NCBI GenBank assembly: GCA_009777535.1 | Contig: WRLP01000009.1 | Coordinates: forward strand, 29,050-93,049 | DNA from: Treponema sp. | GTDB lineage: Bacteria; Spirochaetota; Spirochaetia; Treponematales; Breznakiellaceae | Length of the DNA: 64,000 bases | Reading direction: 5' to 3' | Shown: piece by piece, positions 54,116 to 63,809 of the stretch | Layout: each line of letters begins with the position of its first letter | Position numbering within the stretch: the first letter of the stretch is position 1 | Notes under the pieces: model-generated | What the model was told of the DNA's origin: nothing | Database searches by the model: none | Seen by the model: only the letters and a program-made list of their open reading frames with translations | Translations under genes and position numbers: made by a program

Positions 54116-55393
54116 TCAGTTTTCTTCAATATCGTTGTAGACAGTGTCCAGCCGCTGTTGGATTATCGATGTAGTTTCGACTGCGTTCCGGTTATTTTCA
54201 AAATGGAAATGCAGTTCTTCCCAAACTATTCTTTCAAGTTCTTCCGCCTGCGCCTCTCTTGAAAAACCGCGAACAATTTCGGACGACTCAAATATTTCAC
54301 GGATTTTTGAATAATAGGGATCACCGTTTATATATCCGAAAGATGAATACTCAGGTGATAGTCCCGGAATGGCGCCCGGTATCGCCATAATTTCAACGGC
54401 TATTGCCGGTATATGTTTACCGAGAAAGACCAGAAAACTCCATGCCGTGTTTGGCTTTTTGCAGGTGCTGGAAATTCCGGCGTAAATCCCCGAAAGTCCG
54501 GCGCCGATTTTTACCGGCAATCCTGAATCGGGTATTGCCGTTACGCCGAATACATCGTCGCCCATTTTATCCCTCATCATGGGAATATCCCTGCTGGAGC
54601 CGACCATCATGGCGATTTGCCCGCGGGCGAATTGTTCCAGCCGTTCTTCTCCGGTTGTTGTAAAGGTTTGCGAAGCCAGGATTCCTTCGCGGCTCAACTC
54701 GCCAAGAAATGATATAACCTCGGTTGTTGTCCTGACAGGCAAAACCGGCCTTTCGGCAGGATTATGGGAGCCTTCTGTACCGGGCCAAAAACTGCCGCCC
54801 GCAGACCATATCCAGGAGTAGATGTCTCGGGGCAGGGCATGCCTGTCGTTGGGACTCATGCCAAGGGCGGCGCCGGCTGCCTCGCCGGAAACGGCTTTGC
54901 CATACGTAAGAAACTCTGCCCGGGTTTTTGGGGGGCGGTTAAAACCTGCTGTTCTTAAAAGCTCGGTATTGTAAAAAAGCACATCAATAAACCAGGCAAG
55001 GGGAGCTGCTGCTTCCGTATTTTCTGAATTTTCGTGAGAAACCACCGCCTTGCCGTGGACAAACCGCGAAAACCCGCTCTCATCAAAAAAAAGCAGATCC
55101 GGCACCTCGTCCACAAGCCTGATTCTGATATCCGGATTCTGCTCCTGAAACTCCAGTATCAGTTTTTCTGTTATTTCCTTGCCCAGTAATTCTTCGCATC
55201 TCTGCGAAAGAAGCAGTTCAGAGCGGCCGGCGCCGAATCGGTTGACCAAATTTATTACCAGGAATCCGGCAAACAGTATGATGGCAGTAAACAAAAGAAA
55301 CAAATCGATGCGAAATGATATCGACTTTTCTGCGAATTTACGGTAAATATTTAGTATGATCAATATTAAAAGACCCCTGCATATTATTTCCAA
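54116..55393 (-). CDS. Membrane-anchored solute-binding-like protein
   Basis: The product is 425 residues. Two hydrophobic stretches (about 7-16 and 30-50) anchor it, not a cleavable signal. The body resembles family 1 extracellular sugar-binding proteins (TEKLILEFQEQNPDIRI, then MSPNDRHALPRDIYSWIW). No permease or ATPase gene is beside it. The start at 55393 is TTG without a ribosome site and overlaps the divergent TPR gene start by 38 bases; the true start may lie within the next 30 codons. Confidence 0.7.
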   Translation of the reverse strand: MEIICRGLLILIILNIYRKFAEKSISFRIDLFLLFTAIILFAGFLVINLVNRFGAGRSELLLSQRCEELLGKEITEKLILEFQEQNPDIRIRLVDEVPDLLFFDESGFSRFVHGKAVVSHENSENTEAAAPLAWFIDVLFYNTELLRTAGFNRPPKTRAEFLTYGKAVSGEAAGAALGMSPNDRHALPRDIYSWIWSAGGSFWPGTEGSHNPAERPVLPVRTTTEVISFLGELSREGILASQTFTTTGEERLEQFARGQIAMMVGSSRDIPMMRDKMGDDVFGVTAIPDSGLPVKIGAGLSGIYAGISSTCKKPNTAWSFLVFLGKHIPAIAVEIMAIPGAIPGLSPEYSSFGYINGDPYYSKIREIFESSEIVRGFSREAQAEELERIVWEELHFHFENNRNAVETTSIIQQRLDTVYNDIEEN

Positions 55394-57332
55394 TAAAATC
55401 CGCGGAGATACCCACGGAGTATCGGAAGAAAAATGGACAGCAGATTTTTCAAAACCTGAAAAAACTCCTTTTGATATTAAAACAGAATCCGCATATTTTG
55501 CCTATCTGTCCAATAAATCCCTGGCGCTCTGTTTGAAAAAAACTAATTGTTTGGCCTGGGTTGATGTCCCCGATCGCGATTATCAGGATCATATTGTCGA
55601 AGCTGAATTTCGCTTGGACAGCATGGGCGGTTATATCGCCGCAGGCCTTATGTTTAGAATTACCGGCGAAGATTCGTATTATCTGGCGCTGGTTTCAAAC
55701 AAGGGTTTTTTTCGCCTTGATGCAGTTAAGGACAACTCTCCCCGTACCCTGATTGCCTGGACAGAAGTAGCCGGATTGGAACCTACGCTGAAAAACAATT
55801 CTGCAAAGCAGGGCGACCCGGCGGATTCTTCCAGCTTCGATGGAATTACCATAAAACTAAAAATTATAGCTTACGGGACTTACTTAACCTTTCTTGTTAA
55901 TGACCGCTGGATCGGAGAAATTAATGATGATACCGTCCCAGGCGGACGGCCGGGTTTCGCCCTGGCTTCGTACGAGGCCGCAGCGGGGAATCCTGCCGCC
56001 TCTCTGCCGGCATCCAAAAATCATGAAAAGAACACCTTCATCTGCCGCGCCTGGCTGGATTATTTTTCAGTTGATTTCAGGATAAAAAGCGTTGAAGAGT
56101 GTTATACGAAATGGAAGGAGGGCGCGGAAATAACCGCCGAAAGCCGCCTGCGGTTTGCAGAAACCCTGGCTGTCATGGGCGAGGCTTTGCTTGCCCTGGA
56201 ACAGCTCAACATGACGTGGCTGAAGCGCGAGGAGGCTGCACGCAGCGTCGGCGCCACCTACACTGAAACAAGGGCAAGGAAGGAGCTGCTTCTTGCTTCG
56301 CGCATGGCTTCCAGGCTTGGTCAGTATGATGAGGCCGAGGAATTCATCGACGCCTGCCTGGAACAGGGATATGAGAATAACGATGGGAAAGAAGCACTTA
56401 ACGAAAAAATGAGGATAATGGGCGAAAAAAATAAATTCGCCGAATTAAAAGATTTTATTTTAAAATATTCTGATTATCTTGATAAAAACAGCGAAATGTA
56501 TTCTCTGCTTGGCAGAAGCCACTGGGAAGCAAAGGAATACGAACTTGCGGCTAAGGCGTGGGACAAAGCCTTTGAACTTGAAAGCGAGAATGGCGTGCAC
56601 GCGGTCAATGCCGCCAGCGCGCTGGAGCAGCTGGGTAAAAAGAAAGACGGAGTTCTTGATCGTTTTCTGGAGGCGGGAAAAATTTTCCTGCGGCAGGGTA
56701 ATCAGGCTGAACTTGCGGCCCTTATTCCCAGACTTATCATTGTCGGGGAGACGAACTGGGAAGCGCGGGTGCTGGCGGGTAAGTGGGCGTTCAGCGTCGA
56801 AGACTATGAACGCAGCGAGTCGGAGCTTGCGGTTGCTGAAAGGCTCAGGCGCAAGGTCAGGCCGGTGCCGCCGGCAGATCCGGCTGCCAGTTATCTGCGT
56901 GGATTGATACACAGTTTTGGCGGCAGATATAAAAACGCGGTACGTTATTTGAAAGAGGCCATTAACCTTGCGCCTGAATACGGGCTTTTCCGTTTTAAGC
57001 TGGCTGAAAACCTTATTTATGAAAATGGCGGCGTTTATGATCCCAAGTTTGCAGATGAAATGCGTTTAGCTCTTAATCTTATGGACGACGCGGACGGCCA
57101 GACGGCAAATTACGGAGGAACATTGCTGTTTGAGTATGAAGATCTTAAAAATGCCAGATATTTCTTTTCAAAAGCCCTTTCCGCCGAGCCTGATAATATT
57201 GAGTACTTGTCCAATATGCACAAATGTCTTATCAAGATGGGACAATTCAGTGAAGCCGAGGAATTGCTGATAGAAGCCAAACGCCGGAAACCTTCGGCAG
57301 AGCTGATGAAGTTAATTTGGCAGGTGAGTTAG
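55356..57332 (+). CDS. TPR protein with jelly-roll N-terminal domain
   Basis: The product is 658 residues with no signal peptide. The first part (about 30-230) looks like the concanavalin/DUF1080-type jelly roll (HIVEAEFRLDSMGGYIAAG, TFLVNDRWIGEI). The remainder has at least five tetratricopeptide repeats (for example MYSLLGRSHWEAKEYELAAK and YLRGLIHSFGGRYKNAVRYL). It probably scaffolds other proteins. Its 5' end overlaps the divergent binding-protein gene; the PrsW-like gene follows by 27 bases and is likely cotranscribed. Confidence 0.75.
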   Translation: MINIKRPLHIISNKIRGDTHGVSEEKWTADFSKPEKTPFDIKTESAYFAYLSNKSLALCLKKTNCLAWVDVPDRDYQDHIVEAEFRLDSMGGYIAAGLMFRITGEDSYYLALVSNKGFFRLDAVKDNSPRTLIAWTEVAGLEPTLKNNSAKQGDPADSSSFDGITIKLKIIAYGTYLTFLVNDRWIGEINDDTVPGGRPGFALASYEAAAGNPAASLPASKNHEKNTFICRAWLDYFSVDFRIKSVEECYTKWKEGAEITAESRLRFAETLAVMGEALLALEQLNMTWLKREEAARSVGATYTETRARKELLLASRMASRLGQYDEAEEFIDACLEQGYENNDGKEALNEKMRIMGEKNKFAELKDFILKYSDYLDKNSEMYSLLGRSHWEAKEYELAAKAWDKAFELESENGVHAVNAASALEQLGKKKDGVLDRFLEAGKIFLRQGNQAELAALIPRLIIVGETNWEARVLAGKWAFSVEDYERSESELAVAERLRRKVRPVPPADPAASYLRGLIHSFGGRYKNAVRYLKEAINLAPEYGLFRFKLAENLIYENGGVYDPKFADEMRLALNLMDDADGQTANYGGTLLFEYEDLKNARYFFSKALSAEPDNIEYLSNMHKCLIKMGQFSEAEELLIEAKRRKPSAELMKLIWQVS

Positions 57333-57359
57333 TTTTCCGGATTTTATAAAAGGCTGTTT

Positions 57360-58067
57360 ATGCACGGTTTATGGGTACCGTTTTTTCTCGTCTTTATCTC
57401 TTCAATTCCCGTGATCGCTGTATTTATCTGGTTCAGAATAATTCGATATCCGTTTTCTTTGGTACGGTTTTTATTCACGCTTCTTGCGGGCGCCGCCGCT
57501 GTTTTTCCCGCCCTTGTTATGCAGAAAATTTTCTCACTTCTCTTCCCCGTTGAGGGAAGGTGGACATTATTTACTCATGTTTTTATTTATGTCGCCCTTA
57601 TCGAGGAATTAAGCCGGTTGATAATGCTTTTTATCCTGTTTTGGATAAGCGCCCGCTTTGCAGCCCCGGTTGCTGGTACGGCAAATCCTGAGCGGCTCGA
57701 ATCCAATAGAATTGTTATACACGGCGCCGCCGCCGGCCTGGTTGCCGGCCTTGGTTTTGCAGTCCTCGAAGGCGCCATTTACGGGGCATCCAGCACCGGA
57801 GTGCTGCTTCTGCGCGCCTTTACCGCCGCCCCCCTGCACGGCGCCTGCGGTTCCCGTGTCGGAACAGCGGCGGTAATGTTCCGTCGACAGCCCGTCCGGG
57901 CGCTTTTCGGCCTTCTTGCCGCTGCGGCAATTCACGGAGTTTACAATTTTATGATAATAATGCCAGGTTTCCCCTCGATAGCCGCTGTCCTAATTGCCGT
58001 TTCTGCGTTGGCCTCTTCGGTCATGTCTATTTGGAACACACAGAGAAGCGGCCCCCCGGCCGCTTGA
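57360..58067 (+). CDS. PrsW-type intramembrane protease
   Basis: The product is 235 residues with about seven membrane segments. The family catalytic elements are visible: a Glu-Glu pair (IEELSRL, residues 82-83), FAVLEG with Glu138, the Arg152 and His160 pair, and His192 with Asn196 (IHGVYNF). PrsW cuts membrane proteins such as anti-sigma factors. The neighbour TPR protein is a possible partner. The start has only a weak ribosome site. Confidence 0.8.
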   Translation: MHGLWVPFFLVFISSIPVIAVFIWFRIIRYPFSLVRFLFTLLAGAAAVFPALVMQKIFSLLFPVEGRWTLFTHVFIYVALIEELSRLIMLFILFWISARFAAPVAGTANPERLESNRIVIHGAAAGLVAGLGFAVLEGAIYGASSTGVLLLRAFTAAPLHGACGSRVGTAAVMFRRQPVRALFGLLAAAAIHGVYNFMIIMPGFPSIAAVLIAVSALASSVMSIWNTQRSGPPAA

Positions 58068-58092
58068 CTCGATTGGGCAAAATCTGTATATT
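58064..58092 (+). promoter_or_regulatory. Promoter of the initiator tRNA
   Basis: TTGACT (58064-58069) and TATATT (58087-58092) are 17 bases apart. The predicted start, near 58099, is five bases ahead of the tRNA. The -35 overlaps the end of the PrsW-like gene. Confidence 0.7.
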
Positions 58093-58103
58093 AAACCATA
58101 CGA

Positions 58104-58176
58104 CGCAAGGTAGAGCAGTTGGCAGCTCGTCGGGCTCATAACCCGGAGGTCGCAGGTTCGAGTCCTGCCCTTGCTA
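58104..58176 (+). tRNA. Initiator tRNA-Met (CAU)
   Basis: A 73-base cloverleaf with anticodon CAT at 58137-58139. It has the initiator marks: position 1 does not pair with 72, three G:C pairs close the anticodon loop (58132-58134 with 58142-58144), and the D-stem has an A11:U24 pair. The 1:72 mismatch is C:U where most bacteria have C:A. The CCA is not encoded. A weak stem-loop (58190-58210) follows. Confidence 0.95.
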
Positions 58177-58306
58177 AAGAGTACGGATTACGGGTAGTGT
58201 TTTCACCCGTTAATGACAATTCTGAGAGAATTTGATGGTAGCCAGCGATGTTATTGTAATGTTACTGGCTATTTGTGTTTTAAGAGCATGGGGGAAGGTG
58301 AACCAT

Positions 58307-58504
58307 ATGACCAAGACTATAAACGAAGTAGTTCCAGGACTAAGTGCCGCTGATGTAGAGAAAATCGCAGATCGGGTTTTCAATCGAAGGGACGGTAATC
58401 ATCCCCAATTAGGTGCATCAGAAAGCGGATTTATTGATATACTCCAAAACGGAAAACCTGATATAAGTGCATCAGCTGCCTTCATCAGGAAGGTAAACCC
58501 GTAA
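58307..58504 (+). CDS. Small protein downstream of the tRNA
   Basis: The product is 65 residues. The ATG at 58307 has GGAAGGTG 7 bases upstream and is preferred; an in-frame ATG at 58235 would add 24 residues with a hydrophobic helix. It holds a helix-rich core (LSAADVEKIADRV). The function is unknown. The stop is two bases from the next ATG, indicating coupling. Confidence 0.5.
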   Translation: MTKTINEVVPGLSAADVEKIADRVFNRRDGNHPQLGASESGFIDILQNGKPDISASAAFIRKVNP

Positions 58505-58506
58505 TA

Positions 58507-59046
58507 ATGCCGGAAGAACGAAACAAGAATCTCAAATATGAACGTATCTCATACGAAAGCATAGGAAGAATTCTTCAGACTTTTATTAAACGATTTGAAG
58601 AGTTTTTAATTCTTAAAGGATTCCCGCCAGAAATAGAGAGTCATATTTCGCACTTTACTCTCATAGACATTATTGTCAGAGTGGACAAGCGCAAAGCATA
58701 TTATCAGTGTTTTCATAGCATGAAAATAAATGAATGCAAGGAAGCAGCATTATATGCCTATTGGATATTAAAACTAAAGCCATTTACAATAACAGATAAA
58801 AGTTATTTAACCAATGCTGATGCTTGTACGATAAACGAGTCATTTGTTATTCATTTTATTGGGCTAATTTTGGAAACTACCGGCAGGATAAAACGACCAA
58901 CTGTAATAAAAGACTCATATCGTAATTTTTTGGAATACTCTTTTCGATTCCGAAATTTTAGCATAGATTCGTTTATTGTGCTGATTGAATCAATTTCCAC
59001 TGAAACTTTAGAAAATGATTATCCAAATCTTTTTGATCAAACCTGA
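58507..59046 (+). CDS. Hypothetical protein paired with the small gene
   Basis: The product is 179 residues, soluble and helical with a run of Tyr and Phe (RKAYYQCFHSM). It is AT-rich compared with flanking genes. It lies directly after the 65-residue protein at a tRNA gene, the layout of a small mobile or toxin-antitoxin-like pair, but neither product resembles a known toxin. The function is unknown. Confidence 0.55.
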   Translation: MPEERNKNLKYERISYESIGRILQTFIKRFEEFLILKGFPPEIESHISHFTLIDIIVRVDKRKAYYQCFHSMKINECKEAALYAYWILKLKPFTITDKSYLTNADACTINESFVIHFIGLILETTGRIKRPTVIKDSYRNFLEYSFRFRNFSIDSFIVLIESISTETLENDYPNLFDQT

Positions 59047-59145
59047 AATAAAATCATCTTTGAATAGGGCGAATAGCTTCCCCTGTCTATACAAAATTGT
59101 ATAGTAAAATTGGAGTGTTTACAAGGTAATTTCCCCATTCCCTTC

Positions 59146-59173
59146 TTGACAAAAATTGAAAAAATGTCATAAT
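59146..59173 (+). promoter_or_regulatory. Promoter of the acyl-CoA ligase gene
   Basis: TTGACA (59146-59151) and CATAAT (59168-59173) are 16 bases apart. The predicted start, near 59180, coincides with the A of the ATG. No Shine-Dalgarno site exists, so the mRNA is predicted leaderless. Confidence 0.65.
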
Positions 59174-59179
59174 AGGCTT

Positions 59180-60823
59180 ATGAAAACACTAATTGCAAAG
59201 ACGCCTTCGGCTTATGATTATCCCCTGCTTATCAAAAATCTGCTTTTCTGCCCTCATGCCTACAATCCGGATCAGGAGATTGTTTATAGGGATACGGTAC
59301 GCATCACCTACCGCGATATGCGGGAAAGGATTGCCCGGCTTGCCGCCGCCCTGATAAAGCTCGGCATTAAACCCGGAGATACAGTGGCTGTTCTGGACTG
59401 GGACTCGCACCGGTACCTAGAATGTTACTTCGCCATACCCATGATTGGGGCTGTTCTCCATATGGTGAATATCCGGCTGTCTCCGGAGCAGATGATCTAC
59501 ACAATAACGCAGGCGGAAGACAAGGTTATCCTTGTTAATCCTGATTTTCTCCCCATTCTGGAGCAGATAAAGGGGCGCATTGATACTGTCGAGCACTTTG
59601 TTCTTCTTGATAATGCCGGCGAAAAGCCCCAGACAAGCCTTGCAATTTCCGGCACTTACGAAGGGCTTCTTTCCGGTTCACAGCCCCTGGAGGAGTTTCC
59701 CGACTTTGACGAAAACACACGCGCCACGACTTTCTTCACAACAGGTACCACGGGCCTGCCCAAGGGCGTTTATTTCAGCCACCGGCAGATTGTTCTTCAC
59801 ACCCTTACCATGATGAGCTCCCTTGCCATACCCGCGCAAAAGAGCCGCCTCCACATGGAAGATGTGTATATGCCCATAACGCCCATGTATCATGTTCACG
59901 CCTGGGGAATTCCCTTTATTGCAACAATGCTTGGGATAAAGCAGGTTTATCCGGGGAAATATCTGCCGGAAATGCTTCTTAAACTGATAGTAACAGAGAA
60001 AGTTTCCTACTCTCACTGTGTTCCCACTATTGTTAATATGCTGCTTTCTGACCCTACATCAAAAAATTACGACCTTTCCAGCTGGAAAGTCATAATCGGT
60101 GGGGCTGCGCTTCCTCGTGCGATTGCCATCGAAGCCATGAAAAGGGGCATCGACATCTACTGCGGCTACGGCATGTCCGAAACCTGCCCTGTTCTTTCTG
60201 TTCAGCATTTAAGCGAAGAAGAACACGCGCTTCCGCCGGAAACCCAAGCCGGTATTCTTGTCCGTACCGGGCGGCCTATTGGTCTTGTCGATCTAAAAAT
60301 AGTCGGCCCTAACGGAAAAGAGATTCCCAATGATGATAAATCCACGGGAGAAATCCTTGTACGCGGCCCCTGGCTAACCCAGGGCTACCTTAAAGACGAC
60401 CTGAACTCGGAGAAATTGTGGGAAGGCGGCTGGCTGCACACCCAGGATGTTGCCTGCCGTGATGCGACAGGGTCTTTTCGCATAACTGACCGTACAAAAG
60501 ACGTTATCAAGGTGGGCGGTGAATGGATATCTTCGCTGGAAATCGAAGATGCCCTGTGTCTGCATCCTAATGTGGCTGAAGCTGCCATTATCGGCTATCC
60601 GCATTCGAACTGGGGCGAAGTTCCCTTCGCTCTGGTGGTTATAAAGGCCGGCGAAAAGCTAAAGGCAAAAGCCCTTATGGATCATATTAAAAAATACAGG
60701 GACATGGGGCTTCTTCCGCGTGAAGTTATTCTGATGAAAATAAAATTTGTCGAGACCATCGACAAAACCAGTGTTGGGAAAATCAACAAGGTTGAACTGC
60801 GGAAAAAGCATCTGAGCGGTTAA
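59180..60823 (+). CDS. AMP-forming acyl-CoA ligase
   Basis: The product is 547 residues. FFTTGTTGLPKGVYFS (about 185-200) is the phosphate-binding loop, GYGMSETCPVL (about 330-340) the adenine motif, and GEWISSLEIED (about 452-462) the hinge region. It resembles medium/long-chain fatty acid ligases, which activate fatty acids as acyl-AMP and then as CoA thioesters. Treponemes take up host fatty acids, so this may feed lipid synthesis. An in-frame TTG at 59156 lies inside the promoter and is rejected. Confidence 0.88.
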   Translation: MKTLIAKTPSAYDYPLLIKNLLFCPHAYNPDQEIVYRDTVRITYRDMRERIARLAAALIKLGIKPGDTVAVLDWDSHRYLECYFAIPMIGAVLHMVNIRLSPEQMIYTITQAEDKVILVNPDFLPILEQIKGRIDTVEHFVLLDNAGEKPQTSLAISGTYEGLLSGSQPLEEFPDFDENTRATTFFTTGTTGLPKGVYFSHRQIVLHTLTMMSSLAIPAQKSRLHMEDVYMPITPMYHVHAWGIPFIATMLGIKQVYPGKYLPEMLLKLIVTEKVSYSHCVPTIVNMLLSDPTSKNYDLSSWKVIIGGAALPRAIAIEAMKRGIDIYCGYGMSETCPVLSVQHLSEEEHALPPETQAGILVRTGRPIGLVDLKIVGPNGKEIPNDDKSTGEILVRGPWLTQGYLKDDLNSEKLWEGGWLHTQDVACRDATGSFRITDRTKDVIKVGGEWISSLEIEDALCLHPNVAEAAIIGYPHSNWGEVPFALVVIKAGEKLKAKALMDHIKKYRDMGLLPREVILMKIKFVETIDKTSVGKINKVELRKKHLSG

Positions 60824-60824
60824 G

Positions 60825-60844
60825 TTGAGCCCGCGCGGGCTTAA
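60825..60844. terminator. Palindrome between convergent genes
   Basis: A 20-base palindrome with perfect core gcccgc/gcgggc lies between the acyl-CoA ligase stop and the chemoreceptor stop, eight bases from the latter. Location and symmetry suit a two-way terminator. T-tracts are lacking on both sides. Confidence 0.5.
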
Positions 60845-60851
60845 CCTGCGG

Positions 60852-62726
60852 CTACACTGCGGTGCTGAATTTTTTCATCTCCTGTTTAAGGGCATCGATG
60901 TTGGTCTTGTTTTCCGTACCCATACCGTTTATTTGATTAATTGCGTCATTAATATGGTTTACACCCTGAACCATTTCGTTCATGCCGCTGGATGCTTCCA
61001 TGCTTAGTTTCTGGAGATCATCTGTTTCGTTTACGAGGGACCTTCCCGCTTCTGTCATATTTACTGAACCCTGTTTGACCGATGCGGTTATCTCGTTAAG
61101 ATGTCCTATGGATTCAAGTATTTGCTTTCCGCCCGATTCCTGCTCCTGCATCGCATGAAGGATATTTTGCTCATGCAGCGAAACATTTTTAACCCCTGCA
61201 TCTATGGCTTCAAAACGGGCAAGGACATCGTCTGAAGATTTTGTGATATTGTCGATGGATCCCTTTATCTTTTTCAGCATTAGCGCGGTGGTCTTGGACT
61301 GCTCCCCGGACGATTCGGCAAGTTTGCGGATTTCATCGGCAACTACGGCAAAACCCTTCCCTGCTTCCCCGGCATGGGCCGCCTCAATAGCGGCATTCAT
61401 TGAAAGCAGGTTGGTCTGACTGGCAATATTGTCCATAACTGCGTTTATTTCCACCAATCCCTCGGATTCCCTGGATATCTCCTGTATTGCCTCGGCTACC
61501 GTGTGGAGTCCCGTCCGGCCATTTTCCGAAGCTTCCGTCAGGACGCTTACATTTTTACTGTTCTCGATCAGTGTCTGCGTTACAGAGTGAATGTTGGCTG
61601 TCATTTCCTCAATGGCGGTGGACGACAGGCTAATACTTTCCGACTGCTTCTCTATCATTTTATTCAGGTTGTCGATGCTGGTATTAATCAGATCCACCGC
61701 CCCGCTTGCCTCGCCTGCCCCTTTTTCGGTTTTTGTTACCAGAACCTTCATGCTGTCGATGTTGGCCGATATTTCGTGCGCTGCCGAGACGGTTTCGGAT
61801 ATTTTAGAAGATAGATTGACCCCGGTATTGGTAAGAGCTTCGGTTTTATTTTTTATTACCAGTACAAGCTCCCCGATACTTGCAAAGGTTTTGTTGAAAA
61901 ATTCAGCCACAACCCCGGTTTCATTTTTGTTCAATATGTTGATGCGCTTGCCAAGATGGGTTGTACCATCTTCCACAACTGTTTTAAGTGTACCTGTAAT
62001 GGCGAAAAGAGGACGTACTATGGAGATAACACCAAAAATAAGGTTAAAAACTGCCGCCAGGAGAACCAAAACAAGGGCGGCGGCCAAAATAATTTCCGAG
62101 GTGGCTTGCCGCGCCGCTGCTACGTTCATGGTACTTTCTGTCCGGCTATGGACACTGTTCTGAAATTCGTTCATCGGAGCCATAATTTTCCGCACTTCTT
62201 CGAAGTAGGCATCACTGAATACCAGGCTAAGGGCCAGTTCCCTATCCGGGTCGCCCTGGACCGTATACTGCCCCCGGGAGTCCTTAAAGATGCCTTTGAC
62301 TGCATTCATCGCCTCAACTTCCAGGGCTACAAGATCGTCAGATAAGGCATTGGCTTGTTCTACCAGTGTAAATTCTTCATTCGTAATACCGTACTCTTTC
62401 AATAGGTCAAGCAATACCCGCTTTTCACTGGGGGCGACATACGCATTATCGGGTCTGGCTTCCTCCCCGCCCCGAACAGCCAGCACTTTGAAGTACGCTT
62501 CTTCAGCCGCCGCACTGCCGGTCGCGGCGTAAACCCACACCTGCCTCGTTAGTTCCTCCGAACTTTTCCGAAGCTCATCTACCAGCAAGGTGCTGTAAAA
62601 GCGGTCATTTGCCGCAATATCCACTTCATTTATTCTCTGTACCAGCGAGAAAAGCATAACGGCCGTTAAAATAATAACGATAAACGTAAACAAATTGATA
62701 AGCAGTGAGGTATTCTTAATAGTCAT
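60852..62726 (-). CDS. Methyl-accepting chemotaxis protein
   Basis: The product is 624 residues. Helix one (about 8-28) and helix two (about 205-228) frame a 180-residue sensor domain outside the cytoplasm. A HAMP-like region and the long signalling coiled coil follow, with the conserved tip [19 protein letters not shown] (about 445-463). It reports ligands to CheA and CheW. The ligand is unknown. AGGGAG precedes the ATG. Confidence 0.95.
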   Translation of the reverse strand: MTIKNTSLLINLFTFIVIILTAVMLFSLVQRINEVDIAANDRFYSTLLVDELRKSSEELTRQVWVYAATGSAAAEEAYFKVLAVRGGEEARPDNAYVAPSEKRVLLDLLKEYGITNEEFTLVEQANALSDDLVALEVEAMNAVKGIFKDSRGQYTVQGDPDRELALSLVFSDAYFEEVRKIMAPMNEFQNSVHSRTESTMNVAAARQATSEIILAAALVLVLLAAVFNLIFGVISIVRPLFAITGTLKTVVEDGTTHLGKRINILNKNETGVVAEFFNKTFASIGELVLVIKNKTEALTNTGVNLSSKISETVSAAHEISANIDSMKVLVTKTEKGAGEASGAVDLINTSIDNLNKMIEKQSESISLSSTAIEEMTANIHSVTQTLIENSKNVSVLTEASENGRTGLHTVAEAIQEISRESEGLVEINAVMDNIASQTNLLSMNAAIEAAHAGEAGKGFAVVADEIRKLAESSGEQSKTTALMLKKIKGSIDNITKSSDDVLARFEAIDAGVKNVSLHEQNILHAMQEQESGGKQILESIGHLNEITASVKQGSVNMTEAGRSLVNETDDLQKLSMEASSGMNEMVQGVNHINDAINQINGMGTENKTNIDALKQEMKKFSTAV

Positions 62727-62809
62727 AATATTCTCCCTCTAAGTGTGCGTATTGTACAAAAATACCAGGAAAAATTCAATAACGCAGGGAGATTCTTGTG
62801 CGCTCGCCC

Positions 62810-63673
62810 TTACTTGCGTATAATTTTCCATAACTTTTTCAGCAGCCCGACTTTGCCGAGGAGCAGCCAGAATAGCAAACTCACAATCAGCAGAATGGGT
62901 GTGCCGTAGACAACAATGGAAAGAAGAACAAATCCGGCCGTTGAAAGAAATCCGCCGAAACCCTTGAAAAGCCGTTCAGCCCGTTCGCCAAATGTTAATC
63001 CCTGACTCGGAGTTGAGCTTACCGGTCCAAGAAGAGTTAGATCGATTGTGGCATAATCAACCCTGTTAGCAAGGTTGCGCAGTTGTATTCCTGTTCCGTC
63101 GATATCATATTGAAGTTCTGATATGCGTGCTTCTACAGCCAAAATTTCTTCAATGTTATTTGCCCTTCCAAGATACGATTGATAAGTTCGAAGCAGTTCC
63201 TGTTTTGTAGCCAGCCGTCCTTCAAGATCATAATAACGAAGTGTTACGTCTTCGGTGCTTTCGTTACGGTGCAACATTCTTCCCATACCGTTCATTTCGG
63301 ATAAAAAGATTTCATAATAATGCGACGGAACACGCAGGGAATAGGTGTAATAGTTTTCTTCGATGGACGTTGAAGCTGAATAGGCATTGTATTTTTCCAT
63401 CAGGCTGATAATGGAGGCATCTGCCGCTTCCAGATTTTCTACCCTTATTCTGATGTTTGCGCGTTTTACAAGTTTTCGTTCTGCAGCGGTTAGATCCGCC
63501 CCTTCAGGAATATCATCGCTGTCGTTCATTTCAACCGGAGCTGCTGCGGCTCTCGCCAACATTGGGGCTGCCTCAGATGTCATGCTATAGCTGAATCCCT
63601 TTGCCATATCCTGCCTGCTGCAGCCAATGGTTAAAAGAAGCGCTGTCAACAAACCCATAACCCATAATTTCAT
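62810..63673 (-). CDS. DUF4349 lipoprotein
   Basis: The product is 287 residues. The signal ends in the lipobox LTIGCSRQD. The DUF4349 core begins at LVKRANIRIRVENLEA (about 68-83), with a coiled coil near 150-180, and a C-terminal membrane helix (about 250-275). No activity is known for the family. The promoter region to its right faces the other way. Confidence 0.88.
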   Translation of the reverse strand: MKLWVMGLLTALLLTIGCSRQDMAKGFSYSMTSEAAPMLARAAAAPVEMNDSDDIPEGADLTAAERKLVKRANIRIRVENLEAADASIISLMEKYNAYSASTSIEENYYTYSLRVPSHYYEIFLSEMNGMGRMLHRNESTEDVTLRYYDLEGRLATKQELLRTYQSYLGRANNIEEILAVEARISELQYDIDGTGIQLRNLANRVDYATIDLTLLGPVSSTPSQGLTFGERAERLFKGFGGFLSTAGFVLLSIVVYGTPILLIVSLLFWLLLGKVGLLKKLWKIIRK

Positions 63674-63761
63674 GATTTTTCTCCTGTGTTAATCATATCA
63701 TATTATGATAATTGCAGCAGCATAACAGTAAAAAGGTGGTTTACATGACCAATCAGGTACA

Positions 63762-63788
63762 TTGACAACCCGCCGATTGTATGATAAT
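63762..63788 (+). promoter_or_regulatory. Promoter of the last gene start
   Basis: TTGACA (63762-63767) and GATAAT (63783-63788) are 15 bases apart, and GAAGGGA follows as a ribosome site 6 bases before the ATG at 63810. Confidence 0.5.
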
Positions 63789-63809
63789 CTTTCTTCGAAG
63801 GGACGTTCC

